Shown: positions 1 through 9,041 of the stretch, piece after piece | Numbering within the stretch: the first letter of the stretch is position 1 | Layout: every line of letters begins with the position of its first letter | From: Nostoc carneum NIES-2107 | GTDB lineage: Bacteria > Cyanobacteriota > Cyanobacteriia > Cyanobacteriales > Nostocaceae | DNA length: 64,000 bases | Assembly: GCA_002368155.1 (NCBI GenBank) | Contig: AP018180.1 | Location: forward strand, 1,707,947-1,771,946 | Direction of reading: 5' to 3' | Position numbers and translations under genes: made by a program | The notes under the pieces: model-generated | Databases searched by the model: none | The model's input: the letters and a program-made list of their open reading frames with translations, nothing else | What the model was told of the DNA's origin: nothing

Positions 1-2149
1 TGGGCAACACCTCTGGCAGTTTGTCGGCTAAGGCTCTGAGGGCATCGGCGCGATATCTCTCATCCTGAATCGCCCTGGCGGCGGTGAGTGCTTCTTTTAG
101 TGCTATTTTTTGTAAATTTGGCGGCAAATAGTTGACTAGTGGTGCAAGGGCATCAACTTTCTGCTTTGGTTCTGGGTTTTGCAAAGCATAAGCTAGTCCT
201 TGTTCAGCAGTCCACAGATGATTTTTGACTAATGCAATCAACAGTTTTGCTGGTATATTAGCTGCCAAACTAATCAGGGATGCTGTAATCAAAGCATAGC
301 GACACTGCAAACCCACCACTTGCGGCAATTTTGACTCATCCCAATTCGCTTCTGCTAATTCCCAAGCACGAGAAATATCTGTGATGTAACCCCCTGTTTG
401 CCCCAACTTCTCCCGCACTTCATACCAGCCATTATCCCCAGTTGCTGACTCTTCCCGCAATAAAGAGTGAATCTCTGCTATCTGTCCAGCCTTCTCTAAA
501 TGCCAAACTAAACGCTGATGAATATAACCATCATCAGGCAATGTATGCCATAAATTATTGTGGGTTTTCTGCCGATATTTCTCCAAAAAAGCAGCATGAG
601 CATCAGTCAGATTTAAACCTAACCCTGGCAAATCTCCTGTCCGCTTCGGCTGTGGCGCAGCATTTAACAAATTACAGGCTAAATCATGGAATAAGTCATG
701 TAACCGATAGGTAGGCGTACCATCAGCAAGTGCTTCTCCTGTTAATAACAATGCCTTATTCCGTAAATATTGCAATATCTTGGCAGCATCACGCTCATTC
801 ATTCCCCACAGCGTCGCCGCCATCATCTTATTAATGTTCACATCCTCCGGCAACACCCCCAACCAAGCGAAATGCTGCTGCTTTTGTGGTGGCATTCTCT
901 TCACACTCAAGTTTAATGATGCCGTTAAACTCAGGCGTTTTAAACTCGCCTCATCGGTAATTTCCTCTGCTTCCGGTCGGTCAAAACTTCTTAATCTGGC
1001 TACCTCTTGCCGAATATCCGCCAATAGTTCATCCCAAGTCGTACCACTAGCAACTTCGGTGGCTGCAAGTTCCAACGCTAGGGGGAGATAACCAACACCT
1101 TGAGCTAAATTTGCGGCTGACTGACGTTCTACACCTGTAATTTCCCGTCTTAATTTCTTCGTCAGCAATGCCATAGCCTGACTTGGTTTCATGATATCCA
1201 AGCTGTAGGTGCTAGCTGCTAACGCATCAGCAATTGCCCCTTCACGAGTTGTGACTAAAACCTGACACCGCACCCCACCCACATTAAATGCTTGTGCATC
1301 TTGCGTATTCCATGCATCATCCACCACCAGCAACACAGCTTTGTCATAAAGCAGCGTCCGCAGATGATTAGTAGTTGCTTCCACACTGGTAGGTTTAAAG
1401 CTATAGTCTCCTAGTGCTTGCACCCAGCCACTAATTAAAGACAGCACATCAGGCTGTTGACCTAATGTAGCCCACAAAATACCATCACAAAACCGCGTTT
1501 GTACTTCTGCATCTACTGCTAAAGCTGCGGCTAAAGTCGATTTACCCACCGAACCCAAGCCGTGAATCGCCGTAATTACCAAAGTGCGATTCTCTTCTGT
1601 CAGCAGGCGAGTTTTTAAATCGTCACTATATTCTGGGCGTTCAACAAAGTGTGCAGGTAAAGGTGGCGCTTGAAATATCGCCAGCTTAGTTTGGGGTACA
1701 ACAGCAACACCCTCATCTTCAGTGTAATTCGCTTCTGGTTGTGGAGATTTCTGAGATTTGTTGCTTTGCCATACCTCATCAAATCGTTTCAGGTTCTTTT
1801 CTTTATCCCTTGACCATAGCTTTAAAGTAAAGTGCCAGTCATCAGAACCCTGAGTTTGAATCCGATTATCTTGCAAAATTTTGACAAAATTCTTGAGTAA
1901 ATTCAGCGCTTCGCGGATTTGCGTTTTAGTTAACTTACCTGAATATTCATCTTTTAGCGTCAACAACTCCAAAGTTACCAGAGTTGTTTTCATCGTCAGC
2001 TTGGGGTTAGCACTATCTTTTTCTTTCCAGTCGTACTCAATATCAAACTTATCTTCCGCAACTTCCCCAACCGCAAAACCGAGCAACGCCGCCAACAGAC
2101 GCTTAACTCGCTTTTGAATTACAGGGCCTTTACTAGGTTCTCGCGCCAT
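1..2149 (-). CDS. NB-ARC ATPase (STAND family), C-terminus beyond window
   Basis: The minus frame is open from the ATG at 2149 to the window edge, so the C-terminus is missing. The first 150 residues resemble a region common ahead of P-loop domains in cyanobacteria, ending around WSRDKEKNLKRFDEVW. An NB-ARC domain follows: Walker A GLGSVGKST at about residues 197-205, Walker B LLVVDDAW near 275, a VLVTTR sensor, a YLPLAL motif and a degenerate MHD-type motif HDLFHDLA near 480. The last residues (ARAIQDERYRADALRALADK) look like the first unit of a helical repeat array. STAND proteins are known as nucleotide-driven switches in signalling or immunity, and the repeats would be the sensor. No effector enzyme is recognisable at the N-terminus, so the output is unknown. 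Confidence 0.85.
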   Translation of the reverse strand, partial: MAREPSKGPVIQKRVKRLLAALLGFAVGEVAEDKFDIEYDWKEKDSANPKLTMKTTLVTLELLTLKDEYSGKLTKTQIREALNLLKNFVKILQDNRIQTQGSDDWHFTLKLWSRDKEKNLKRFDEVWQSNKSQKSPQPEANYTEDEGVAVVPQTKLAIFQAPPLPAHFVERPEYSDDLKTRLLTEENRTLVITAIHGLGSVGKSTLAAALAVDAEVQTRFCDGILWATLGQQPDVLSLISGWVQALGDYSFKPTSVEATTNHLRTLLYDKAVLLVVDDAWNTQDAQAFNVGGVRCQVLVTTREGAIADALAASTYSLDIMKPSQAMALLTKKLRREITGVERQSAANLAQGVGYLPLALELAATEVASGTTWDELLADIRQEVARLRSFDRPEAEEITDEASLKRLSLTASLNLSVKRMPPQKQQHFAWLGVLPEDVNINKMMAATLWGMNERDAAKILQYLRNKALLLTGEALADGTPTYRLHDLFHDLACNLLNAAPQPKRTGDLPGLGLNLTDAHAAFLEKYRQKTHNNLWHTLPDDGYIHQRLVWHLEKAGQIAEIHSLLREESATGDNGWYEVREKLGQTGGYITDISRAWELAEANWDESKLPQVVGLQCRYALITASLISLAANIPAKLLIALVKNHLWTAEQGLAYALQNPEPKQKVDALAPLVNYLPPNLQKIALKEALTAARAIQDERYRADALRALADKLPEVLP

Positions 2150-2154
2150 TGCAT

Positions 2155-2300
2155 TGCCAAAATCGACCAGAAAGTTTGGGGCTACCCCAGTTTTAAACTA
2201 CTACCCCAAGCTTCTTGAATCCTGATTTTAAAGCATTTCCCCAGAGTTTGGGGTATTTGCTTAAGGACACAACCCCAAAGAGATGCTTTAGCTACCAACT
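2155..2300. promoter_or_regulatory. Intergenic region rich in CCCCA/TGGGG motifs
   Basis: Between the NB-ARC start and the small plus-strand ORF the sequence carries six short motifs of the type ACCCCA or TTGGGG, in both orientations, within about 120 bases. Two of them form inverted pairs (TGGGGCTACCCCA near 2178 and CCCCAGAGTTTGGGG near 2240). This could be an operator for the flanking genes, but no known regulator site is recognised. Confidence 0.3.
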
Positions 2301-2315
2301 CTTTGAGGTACACAC

Positions 2316-2519
2316 ATGAAACGCCGTCAAAATATTCTCAACAAAACTATTGCTTTATTACTGGCTATGCAACTATTTCTCATTGGCTTACAAGCTAAAA
2401 CCCGCATTGACCAAGGTAACTCAACTATTGAGACTTTAATCTGGATGATTCAACAGTATATTCCGGTTTTGGTTAAGGTGAAAAGGTTGGATGGGGAAGG
2501 GGGAAGGGGTAAGGGGTAA
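2316..2519 (+). CDS. Small hypothetical membrane or exported protein
   Basis: This 67-residue ORF starts with a basic stretch (MKRRQNILNK) followed by a hydrophobic run of about 18 residues (TIALLLAMQLFLIGLQA), which would serve as a signal anchor. A GAGG sequence about eight bases before the ATG is a plausible ribosome binding site. The last dozen codons read into a G-rich tandem repeat, so the present C-terminus (GEGGRGKG) is probably repeat-derived. No family is recognised. It is divergent from the NB-ARC gene. Confidence 0.4.
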   Translation: MKRRQNILNKTIALLLAMQLFLIGLQAKTRIDQGNSTIETLIWMIQQYIPVLVKVKRLDGEGGRGKG

Positions 2520-2612
2520 TGGGTAATGGGTAATAGGTAATAGGTAATAGGAATTTCTCCCCAGTCCCCAATCCCTAATCCCCAATCCCCAATCCCCAGT
2601 CCCTTTTCCCCC
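2493..2612. repeat. Short tandemly repeated sequences (STRR type)
   Basis: Runs of GGGTAAT/AGGTAAT units are followed by runs of CCCCAAT/CCCCAGT units. Such heptamer-like degenerate tandem repeats are typical of intergenic DNA in Nostoc and relatives. The repeat overlaps the 3' end of the preceding small ORF. Confidence 0.8.
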
Positions 2613-2686
2613 CAGGCCTTGCATGATGATCGGAATTGATGAAAAAATTGATCCGCGAGTAGCCCAAGGGATGCAAGAGGAAATCT

Positions 2687-3976
2687 GTGAAAGTTTTAGT
2701 TGTTGGGAATGGGGGGCGCGAACACGCTCTGGCTTGGAAACTGCTGCAATCTAAGCAAATTGAGCAAGTTGTTTGTGTCCCTGGCAATGGGGGTACGGCT
2801 AGTATGGCAGGTTGTCAAAACTTGCCTTTAGCTGTTGATGATTTTGATGGAATTAGTAAATTTGCGCTGGAAAATGGCATAACTCTAGTGTTAGTGGGGC
2901 CAGAGGTGCCTTTAGCTAAGGGAATTACAGATTATCTCCAGGCAAAAGGATTGATGGTATTTGGCCCTGTAAAAGCTGGGGCGCAAATTGAAGCTAGTAA
3001 GGCTTGGGCGAAAGCTTTGATGCAAGAAGCGGGGATTCCCACGGCTAAAGCCGCAGTGTTTACAGAAGCCGCCGCCGCTAAATCTTATGTAAAAGCCCAA
3101 GGTGCGCCGATTGTAGTGAAAGCTGATGGCTTGGCGGCTGGTAAGGGTGTCATAGTGGCGGAAACGGTAGCACAAGCCCACAGTGCTATTGATGCGATTT
3201 TTCAGGGGCAATTTGGCAGTGCTGGGGAATTTGTAGTTGTTGAAGAATGCTTGATTGGGCAAGAGGTTTCGGTTTTAGCGTTAACTGATGGCTTAACCAT
3301 TCGTCCTTTACTCCCAGCACAGGATCATAAGCGAATTGGTGAAGGCGATACAGGAGAAAATACTGGTGGGATGGGAGCTTACGCCCCTGCACCAATCGCC
3401 ACCCCAGAATTGATGGCACGAGTTCAACAAGAAGTTTTAGAAAGAGCGATCGCAGCTTTACAATCTAAAGGCATCGATTACCGAGGTGTACTTTACGCTG
3501 GATTAATGATTTCACCTGATGGCGACTTTAAGGTTTTGGAATTTAACTGTCGCTTTGGTGATCCCGAAACCCAAGTAATTCTGCCACTATTAGAAACGCC
3601 TTTAGAAGAGTTGATTTTAGCCTGCGTCCAACAGCGTTTAGGCGAAATGCCGCCGATTGCTTGGAAAACAGGAGCAGCGGCTACCGTCGTGGCGGCGGCT
3701 GGCGGCTATCCCGGAGCGTATACAAAAGGACAGGTAATTACTGGTACTGAGAAAGCAACAACTGATAATGTGACTGTATTCCATGCTGGGACTAAGCTCA
3801 ACGAGCAGCAACAAATAGTAACCGATGGCGGACGCGTATTAAATGTAACTGGCATTGGAGGGGATTTTGCAGAGGCGATCGCTCAAGCATACGTCGGCAT
3901 TCAATCAATTCACTTTGAAGGAATGTATTACCGTAGAGATATTGGTCATAGAGTGCTGAGAAAGGCTGAAGTATAA
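2687..3976 (+). CDS. purD: Phosphoribosylamine-glycine ligase (GAR synthetase)
   Basis: PurD joins 5-phosphoribosylamine and glycine using ATP, the second step of purine synthesis, in the cytosol. The 429-residue length is normal. The N-terminus MKVLVVGNGGREHALAWKL is the family signature, LVLVGPEVPLAKG follows, and the ATP-grasp section shows PIVVKADGLAAGKGV and later LEFNCRFGDPETQ, which contains metal-binding residues. The start is GTG, preceded by AGAGGA six bases upstream; no better ATG lies nearby. It lies 120 bases upstream of nblS on the same strand, an arrangement known from other cyanobacteria, with a hairpin in the gap. Confidence 0.97.
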   Translation: MKVLVVGNGGREHALAWKLLQSKQIEQVVCVPGNGGTASMAGCQNLPLAVDDFDGISKFALENGITLVLVGPEVPLAKGITDYLQAKGLMVFGPVKAGAQIEASKAWAKALMQEAGIPTAKAAVFTEAAAAKSYVKAQGAPIVVKADGLAAGKGVIVAETVAQAHSAIDAIFQGQFGSAGEFVVVEECLIGQEVSVLALTDGLTIRPLLPAQDHKRIGEGDTGENTGGMGAYAPAPIATPELMARVQQEVLERAIAALQSKGIDYRGVLYAGLMISPDGDFKVLEFNCRFGDPETQVILPLLETPLEELILACVQQRLGEMPPIAWKTGAAATVVAAAGGYPGAYTKGQVITGTEKATTDNVTVFHAGTKLNEQQQIVTDGGRVLNVTGIGGDFAEAIAQAYVGIQSIHFEGMYYRRDIGHRVLRKAEV

Positions 3977-3982
3977 AGGTTA

Positions 3983-4006
3983 AAGGATGAAGTGCAATTC
4001 ATCCTT
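3983..4006 (+). terminator. Hairpin between purD and nblS
   Basis: The arms AAGGATGAA and TTCATCCTT pair perfectly over nine bases around a six-base loop, seven bases after the purD stop. There is no long T run after it, so it may be a weak terminator or an mRNA-processing hairpin. Confidence 0.4.
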
Positions 4007-4096
4007 AAAATCTCCTTAACTCTACATTTTGATCAAATTAACTGTTAATTTTTTAGTTGTTGGGGTTTATAAAACTACTAACAACTTTTATTTAAG

Positions 4097-5992
4097 ATGC
4101 TGGCTCTTGTGAAGACAATCCGAGAAACGATCGCGAATTGGTGGTCAGATTTCACCCTCCAGACGAAGCTGTTAGCTGTTGCCACTTTGGTGGTTTCGTT
4201 AGTTATGAGTGGTCTGACCTTTTGGGCGGTGAATACAATTCAACAGGATGCGCGGATGAATGACACGCGCTTCGGTCGTGACTTGGGACTGCTGCTAGCT
4301 GCCAATGTCGCCCCTCTAGTGGCTGACCAAAATCTCACTGAAGTTGCCCAATTTTCCCAACGCTTCTACAGCAGCACCTCTAGCGTGCGTTATATGCTTT
4401 ACGCTGATGAAACGGGGAATATCTTTTTTGGCATTCCCTTTTGGGAAGCGGAGGTGAAAAACTCCCTCACCATTGAACGGCGAATCCAACTGCCAGAAGA
4501 TTACCCTGGGGATGGTGACAAGCCGATGGTACGGCAACACATGACACCCGATGGTGCTGTAACTGATGTATTTGTACCATTAATCGTCAATAAAAAATAC
4601 TTGGGTGTATTGGCGATTGGCATTAACCCCAACCAAACGGCTGTTATCTCTACTAATTTCACCCGCGATGTTACCATTGCTGTTTTTATAACTATTTGGG
4701 TAATGGTAATTTTGGCGGGGGTAATTAATGCTTTAACAATTACCAAACCCATTAAAGAATTACTGGTAGGCGTGAAACAAATCGCAGCCGGAAACTTCAA
4801 GCAACGAATTGACTTACCCCTAGGCGGTGAACTAGGAGAGTTAATTTTAAGCTTTAATGACATGGCAGAACGTCTAGAAAGCTATGAAGAACAAAATATT
4901 GAGGAACTAACGGCAGAAAAAGCCAAGTTAGAAACTCTAGTTTCTACCATTGCTGACGGTGCGGTGTTGATTGACAATAATCTGCAGGTAATTTTAATCA
5001 ACCCCACAGCACAACGCATTTTTGCCTGGGAAAATGAAGAGGTCGTAGGTAGCAATGTGTTATATCATTTGCCCTCGGCTGTGCAAATGGAAATTACCCG
5101 GCCTCTATATGAAATGGCTGCCGGTGAATGTGAAAGTGCTGAGTTTCGCATTGCGCTGAATGAACCCACAAAACGCACTATTCGCATTCTGCTGACTACA
5201 GTTTTAAATTTACAACGGGAAAGCATTAAAGGGATTGCCATTACAGTCCAAGATATTACCCGTGAAGTAGAACTTAACGAAGCAAAAAGTCAGTTTATCA
5301 GCAACGTTTCTCACGAACTGCGAACACCTTTATTTAACATCAAATCTTTTATCGAAACATTACATGACTACGGCGAAGACTTGAGTATAGAACAGCGCCA
5401 AGAGTTTTTACAAACAGTTAATCATGAAACCGATCGCCTAACACGCTTAGTCAACGATGTTTTAGATTTATCCAAATTAGAATCAGGCCGCGCCTACAAT
5501 TTTGATGGCGTAGATCTATCGCAAGCAATTGAGCAAACCTTACGAACTTATCAATTAAATGCCAAAGATAAAGGCATTGAATTAATTCAAGAAGTAGCCC
5601 CACAGTTACCCTTAGTATTAGGTAATTATGATTTATTACTACAAGTATTAGCTAATTTAGTGGGGAATGCCCTCAAATTTACCCCAGCTGGTGGAAAAGT
5701 AGCTATCCGCGCCTATCAATTAGATTTCGTCCATAATCCTCACAATCAGCCGCTACCTGTACGAATAGAAGTCTCTGATACTGGCATTGGTATAGACTCA
5801 GAAGACCAACAAGCGATTTTTGACCGCTTCTTCCGCGTAGAAAATCGCGTTCATACCCTTGAAGGTACAGGTTTAGGTCTGTCCATTGTTCGCAATATTA
5901 TCGAAAGACATCGCAGCCAAGTACATTTGGTTAGCGAAGTTGGAGTAGGTACAACTTTTTGGTTTGATTTAACAGTGGTGAATAATTCCTAA
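4097..5992 (+). CDS. nblS: Sensor histidine kinase NblS (Hik33/DspA type)
   Basis: This 631-residue membrane kinase has the NblS/Hik33 layout: a first membrane segment at about residues 24-48, an extracytoplasmic sensor region, a second membrane segment near 195-215, a HAMP linker (TKPIKELLVGVKQIAAG), a PAS domain around 285-390, HisKA with the phospho-acceptor His406 in SHELRTPL, and an HATPase_c domain ending in GTGLGLSIV. In the family it responds to high light, cold, osmotic and nutrient stress, and controls photosynthesis and phycobilisome-degradation genes through response regulators such as RpaB. Its position just after purD supports the identity. It probably has its own promoter in the 120-base gap. 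Confidence 0.9.
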   Translation: MLALVKTIRETIANWWSDFTLQTKLLAVATLVVSLVMSGLTFWAVNTIQQDARMNDTRFGRDLGLLLAANVAPLVADQNLTEVAQFSQRFYSSTSSVRYMLYADETGNIFFGIPFWEAEVKNSLTIERRIQLPEDYPGDGDKPMVRQHMTPDGAVTDVFVPLIVNKKYLGVLAIGINPNQTAVISTNFTRDVTIAVFITIWVMVILAGVINALTITKPIKELLVGVKQIAAGNFKQRIDLPLGGELGELILSFNDMAERLESYEEQNIEELTAEKAKLETLVSTIADGAVLIDNNLQVILINPTAQRIFAWENEEVVGSNVLYHLPSAVQMEITRPLYEMAAGECESAEFRIALNEPTKRTIRILLTTVLNLQRESIKGIAITVQDITREVELNEAKSQFISNVSHELRTPLFNIKSFIETLHDYGEDLSIEQRQEFLQTVNHETDRLTRLVNDVLDLSKLESGRAYNFDGVDLSQAIEQTLRTYQLNAKDKGIELIQEVAPQLPLVLGNYDLLLQVLANLVGNALKFTPAGGKVAIRAYQLDFVHNPHNQPLPVRIEVSDTGIGIDSEDQQAIFDRFFRVENRVHTLEGTGLGLSIVRNIIERHRSQVHLVSEVGVGTTFWFDLTVVNNS

Positions 5993-6033
5993 TTTGTAAT
6001 TCGTAAAATTCACCTCAGTTAAAAGTTGCTGCC

Positions 6034-6068
6034 TAGATCCCCGACTTTTTGAAAAAGTCGGGGATCTA
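6034..6068. terminator. Perfect palindrome after nblS
   Basis: Seventeen-base arms (TAGATCCCCGACTTTTT and its complement) flank one base, 41 bases after nblS. It is strong enough to end transcription in either direction, but could also be one of the dispersed palindromes seen in such genomes. Confidence 0.6.
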
Positions 6069-6083
6069 AATCTCGCTAAAGTA

Positions 6084-6182
6084 ATACCAATTTGAAAAAA
6101 GAATGCGACAAATTGTAGGGGCAAGGCAATGCCTTACCCTCTAGAATATATTGATATGTCGCAACATTATTTGAATTGGTAT
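6084..6182. repeat. MITE-like repeat family 1, copy A
   Basis: This element of about 99 bases has inverted ends (ATACCAATTTGAA at the left, TTGAATTGGTAT at the right) and a core with GTAGGGGCAAGGCA and CTCTAGAATATATTGAT. Related copies lie near 38541, 39717, 51633 and 63435. It has no coding capacity. Confidence 0.85.
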
Positions 6183-6210
6183 AAGTAGTCTGAGAGAATT
6201 AATTACACAA

Positions 6211-6379
6211 AGTCATTGCGAATAGAGCGTTCGCGTAGCGTCCCGAAGGGAAGCGGAATGAAGCAATCGCAAGGGCCGGGATTGCTTCTCTTTACTACGC
6301 AACGCTACCGCGAACGAGACGCTACGCGTTAAGCGAAGCTATGCCGCAGAGAAGGCTTTACGCTTCGCTCGCAATGACT
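6211..6379. repeat. Palindromic element with 11-base inverted ends
   Basis: The segment is bounded by AGTCATTGCGA and TCGCAATGACT. Inside are GC-rich units such as GCGTTCGCGTAGCG and their complements (CGCGAACGAGACGCTACGCG), a type of dispersed repeat common in Nostocales. Together with the preceding repeat it fills the gap between nblS and kptA. Confidence 0.7.
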
Positions 6380-6584
6380 GTAAATATTTTTGTCCAAGTA
6401 CTTATCCTCTTTCATCAAGGGTTAATTTTTTATTGCTATACCTCACCAATATAGAAATCGCTTTATGGTTAATTTTTAGATTCAATGCGCTGTATCACTC
6501 TGTAACACACTATAAATTGACGCTCTGTATTCTTTGTACTACAATACATATATATTTGTAGTATATTATTTTAATCACAATCAA

Positions 6585-7130
6585 ATGAACGATTCCCGCC
6601 TGATTAAAGTCAGCAAGTTTCTTAGTAAACATCTGCGACACAAACCAGCAGATATTGGAATAAAACTTGCCCCTGGTGGCTGGGTTGAGATTAATGAACT
6701 AATAACTGCTTGCGCGAAAAATAAGTTTCCTATCACTCGCCAAGAATTACAGCTAGTAGTAGAAAGCAACGATAAACAACGCTTTTCTTTTGACTCTACA
6801 GGTACTCTAATTCGTGCTAACCAAGGGCATAGTGTAGAAGTTGATTTGCAATTAGAGCCTGTTGTACCTCCAGATGTACTTTATCACGGTACAGCGAAAC
6901 AATCTGTAGAGTCAATTTTACAAACGGGACTCAGTAAAATGTCTCGTCATCATGTGCATTTATCAAAAGATATTGCTACAGCCAAGAATGTGGGTGCAAG
7001 ACATGGAAAGCCAGTAGTTTTTGCTGTTGATGCAGATGCAATGCATCAGGCTGGCTATATCTTCTACTGTTCTGATAACGGCGTTTGGTTAGTAGATAAT
7101 GTCCCCAGTGAGTATTTACAAATAATTTAA
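6585..7130 (+). CDS. kptA: RNA 2'-phosphotransferase (Tpt1/KptA)
   Basis: KptA moves an internal RNA 2'-phosphate to NAD+, giving ADP-ribose 1'',2''-cyclic phosphate; in fungi and plants this finishes tRNA splicing. The ATG at 6585 gives 181 residues, the normal length. The frame is open upstream to 6534, but those codons (MYYNTYIFVVYYFNHNQ) do not look like the family. Conserved landmarks are KFLSKHLRHKP (the Arg-His pair), RANQGHSV (Arg), LYHGT in the NAD-binding lobe, and SRHHVHLS (Arg). The ankyrin/propeller gene follows after 49 bases, so they may be co-transcribed, and a large RNA-end-processing fusion lies convergently beyond. Bacterial substrates are unknown; the context suggests RNA repair. 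Confidence 0.93.
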   Translation: MNDSRLIKVSKFLSKHLRHKPADIGIKLAPGGWVEINELITACAKNKFPITRQELQLVVESNDKQRFSFDSTGTLIRANQGHSVEVDLQLEPVVPPDVLYHGTAKQSVESILQTGLSKMSRHHVHLSKDIATAKNVGARHGKPVVFAVDADAMHQAGYIFYCSDNGVWLVDNVPSEYLQII

Positions 7131-7179
7131 GTTTTTAGTAATAACCGTTAATTTATATCAAAAATTAAGCAGAAAAATT

Positions 7180-8889
7180 ATGCAAATTCATCTATATGCA
7201 CAGCAGGGAGATATTGCTGGAGTTGCAAACGAAATTAACAATGGTGTTGATATTGATTCTCTAGACGAAGATTTTCAGAAAACGCCATTAATGTTTGCAG
7301 TTAGTAGCTCTGATGCAGGGATAGATATAATACGTTTCCTTGTAGAACATGGCGCAAATGTTAATGCTATTGAACCAGAATCTGAACATACTGTACTCGA
7401 CTTGGCTGTGCAGTCAGGAAATATAGATAAAGTCCAATTTATTCTCGATATGGGAGCGGATATTAACTATCAAACAGAGAATGGATATGATGTTTTAATT
7501 CAAGCTATGTATGGTCGAGACATTTTGCAGGATCAAAATTTAATCTCGATTTTAAATTTACTTATCTCCAGAGGTGCTAATGTTAATGGCAGAAGTGGCT
7601 ATGGTGAAACTGCTATTAAAGTAGCTGCTCATATAGGAAGATTTGATGCTGTCCAATTACTATTAAATGCAGGTGCTAACCCAGAGCAGTTGGGATGGAC
7701 AGAATTAATGCACGCTATAGTTTTTGGAGATTTGGAACAAGTAAAGTTATTGCTAGCACAAGGCGCACAACAAGATGTGCCTGATAATTGGCAGAGAACC
7801 CCTTTTTTATTAAGTATTCAAGTGGGTGAAATAGCAAAAACAAAATTATTGCTAGCAATGGGAGCAAACCGCAATGATGTGGGAATCTCTGGAAAAACCC
7901 CATTAATGTATGCCATAGAAAACAATCGGCTCGATATCTTACAGTGGCTAATTGCTGAGAGATTTGATATTGAAGCCACTGATGATTTTGAGAACACTGC
8001 GTTAATGATGGCAGCAGAACTAAGCGCTACTGATTGCGTCAGAATTTTGCTAGAGGCTGGGGCAAATCCTCGCAGAATCAATAAGTACAATGATACAGCT
8101 ATTAAAATCGCTAATAATCTGGATATTGTCAGAATGTTAGTAGCATCTGGTGAATATTTAAGCGATATTAACGATAATATGCGGCGATCGCTCACCAAAA
8201 TAGACAACAATAAATTTTCATTATCACAATTATCCCCAGAGCAATATTTGGCTGGCAAACATCCGCGCTTTGGCAAAACAAATCCAGAGTTAATGGACAT
8301 ACCTTTTTGGCAGGCGATGATTTGTGAAGGTTGTTCTGCTTATAGAGCGAAAAATATTTTTGACGATACTGATAATTGGCAAGATAAAGCGTGGTGCTAT
8401 CAACGCTTTGGCAGAAGTATTACACAATTACCAGATGGCAGAATTATAGAAATTGCTGGCGAACATGAAGACTATTATGATCCTGATTTTTGTATCTATA
8501 ACGATGTTGTAGTTTACCAACCTGATGGTAGCTTCCAAATTTTTGGTTATCCTCAAGATGTGTTTCCGCCAACAGATTTTCACTCTGCTACCTTAGTTGG
8601 CGACTACATATATATTATTGGTAATTTAGGATATGCTAATGCAGCCATATCTGATGAAACTCCCGTTTATCGCTTAGATTCTCATACTTTCAAAATAGAC
8701 AAAGTAGAAACTACTGGCGAGAAACCAGGATGGATCAGCCATCACAAAGCTTACTATAAAGAACCTGGAAAAATTTATATTACAGGCGGAAAATTGTTGT
8801 TAATTCAGCAAGAAGAATCAGAATATATAGATAATTTGGATAATTACTTCTTAGATTTAAAAAACTTCACTTGGAGTCGTGTTAAATAG
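7180..8889 (+). CDS. Ankyrin-repeat protein with C-terminal propeller-like domain
   Basis: The first 330 or so of 569 residues form a run of about nine ankyrin repeats, recognisable by units such as TPLMFAVSS, HTVLDLAVQSGN, TAIKVAAHIGR, TPLMYAIENN and TALMMAAELSAT, with GAN at the finger tips. After a linker (HPRFGKTNPE) comes a domain of about 200 residues with kelch-like strand motifs: GRSITQLPDGRIIEIAGE, HSATLVGDYIYIIGN, ISHHKAYYKEPGKIYITGG. Ankyrin repeats bind proteins; no enzyme motif is visible. It begins 49 bases after kptA on the same strand, so it is probably a partner or scaffold of the RNA-repair locus (inference). No signal peptide or membrane segment is seen. Confidence 0.8.
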   Translation: MQIHLYAQQGDIAGVANEINNGVDIDSLDEDFQKTPLMFAVSSSDAGIDIIRFLVEHGANVNAIEPESEHTVLDLAVQSGNIDKVQFILDMGADINYQTENGYDVLIQAMYGRDILQDQNLISILNLLISRGANVNGRSGYGETAIKVAAHIGRFDAVQLLLNAGANPEQLGWTELMHAIVFGDLEQVKLLLAQGAQQDVPDNWQRTPFLLSIQVGEIAKTKLLLAMGANRNDVGISGKTPLMYAIENNRLDILQWLIAERFDIEATDDFENTALMMAAELSATDCVRILLEAGANPRRINKYNDTAIKIANNLDIVRMLVASGEYLSDINDNMRRSLTKIDNNKFSLSQLSPEQYLAGKHPRFGKTNPELMDIPFWQAMICEGCSAYRAKNIFDDTDNWQDKAWCYQRFGRSITQLPDGRIIEIAGEHEDYYDPDFCIYNDVVVYQPDGSFQIFGYPQDVFPPTDFHSATLVGDYIYIIGNLGYANAAISDETPVYRLDSHTFKIDKVETTGEKPGWISHHKAYYKEPGKIYITGGKLLLIQQEESEYIDNLDNYFLDLKNFTWSRVK

Positions 8890-8968
8890 GTCGGCGAAAT
8901 GAAAGATAACTGCCTGAGACTGTCATTTTTCCTTGGTAATTGGTAATTGGTAAGGATTTCAAGTTCAC

Positions 8969-8999
8969 GTAGGATGCGTTAGCGATAGCGTAACGCATC
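8969..8999. repeat. Palindrome GTAGGATGCGTTA...TAACGCATC
   Basis: A short hairpin-forming repeat sits between the two convergent genes of the RNA-repair island, where it could terminate both transcripts. Related palindromes occur near 38381, 41599 and 52590. Confidence 0.6.
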
Positions 9000-9041
9000 A
9001 TTACCAAAGCTTTTCGTACCTCACAGCTTACTGAGACTTTT

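Noticed and set aside
780-1091. Plus-strand ORF of 103 codons near the left edge
   Set aside because: It is antisense to the well-supported NB-ARC frame, which is continuous with clear P-loop and other motifs.
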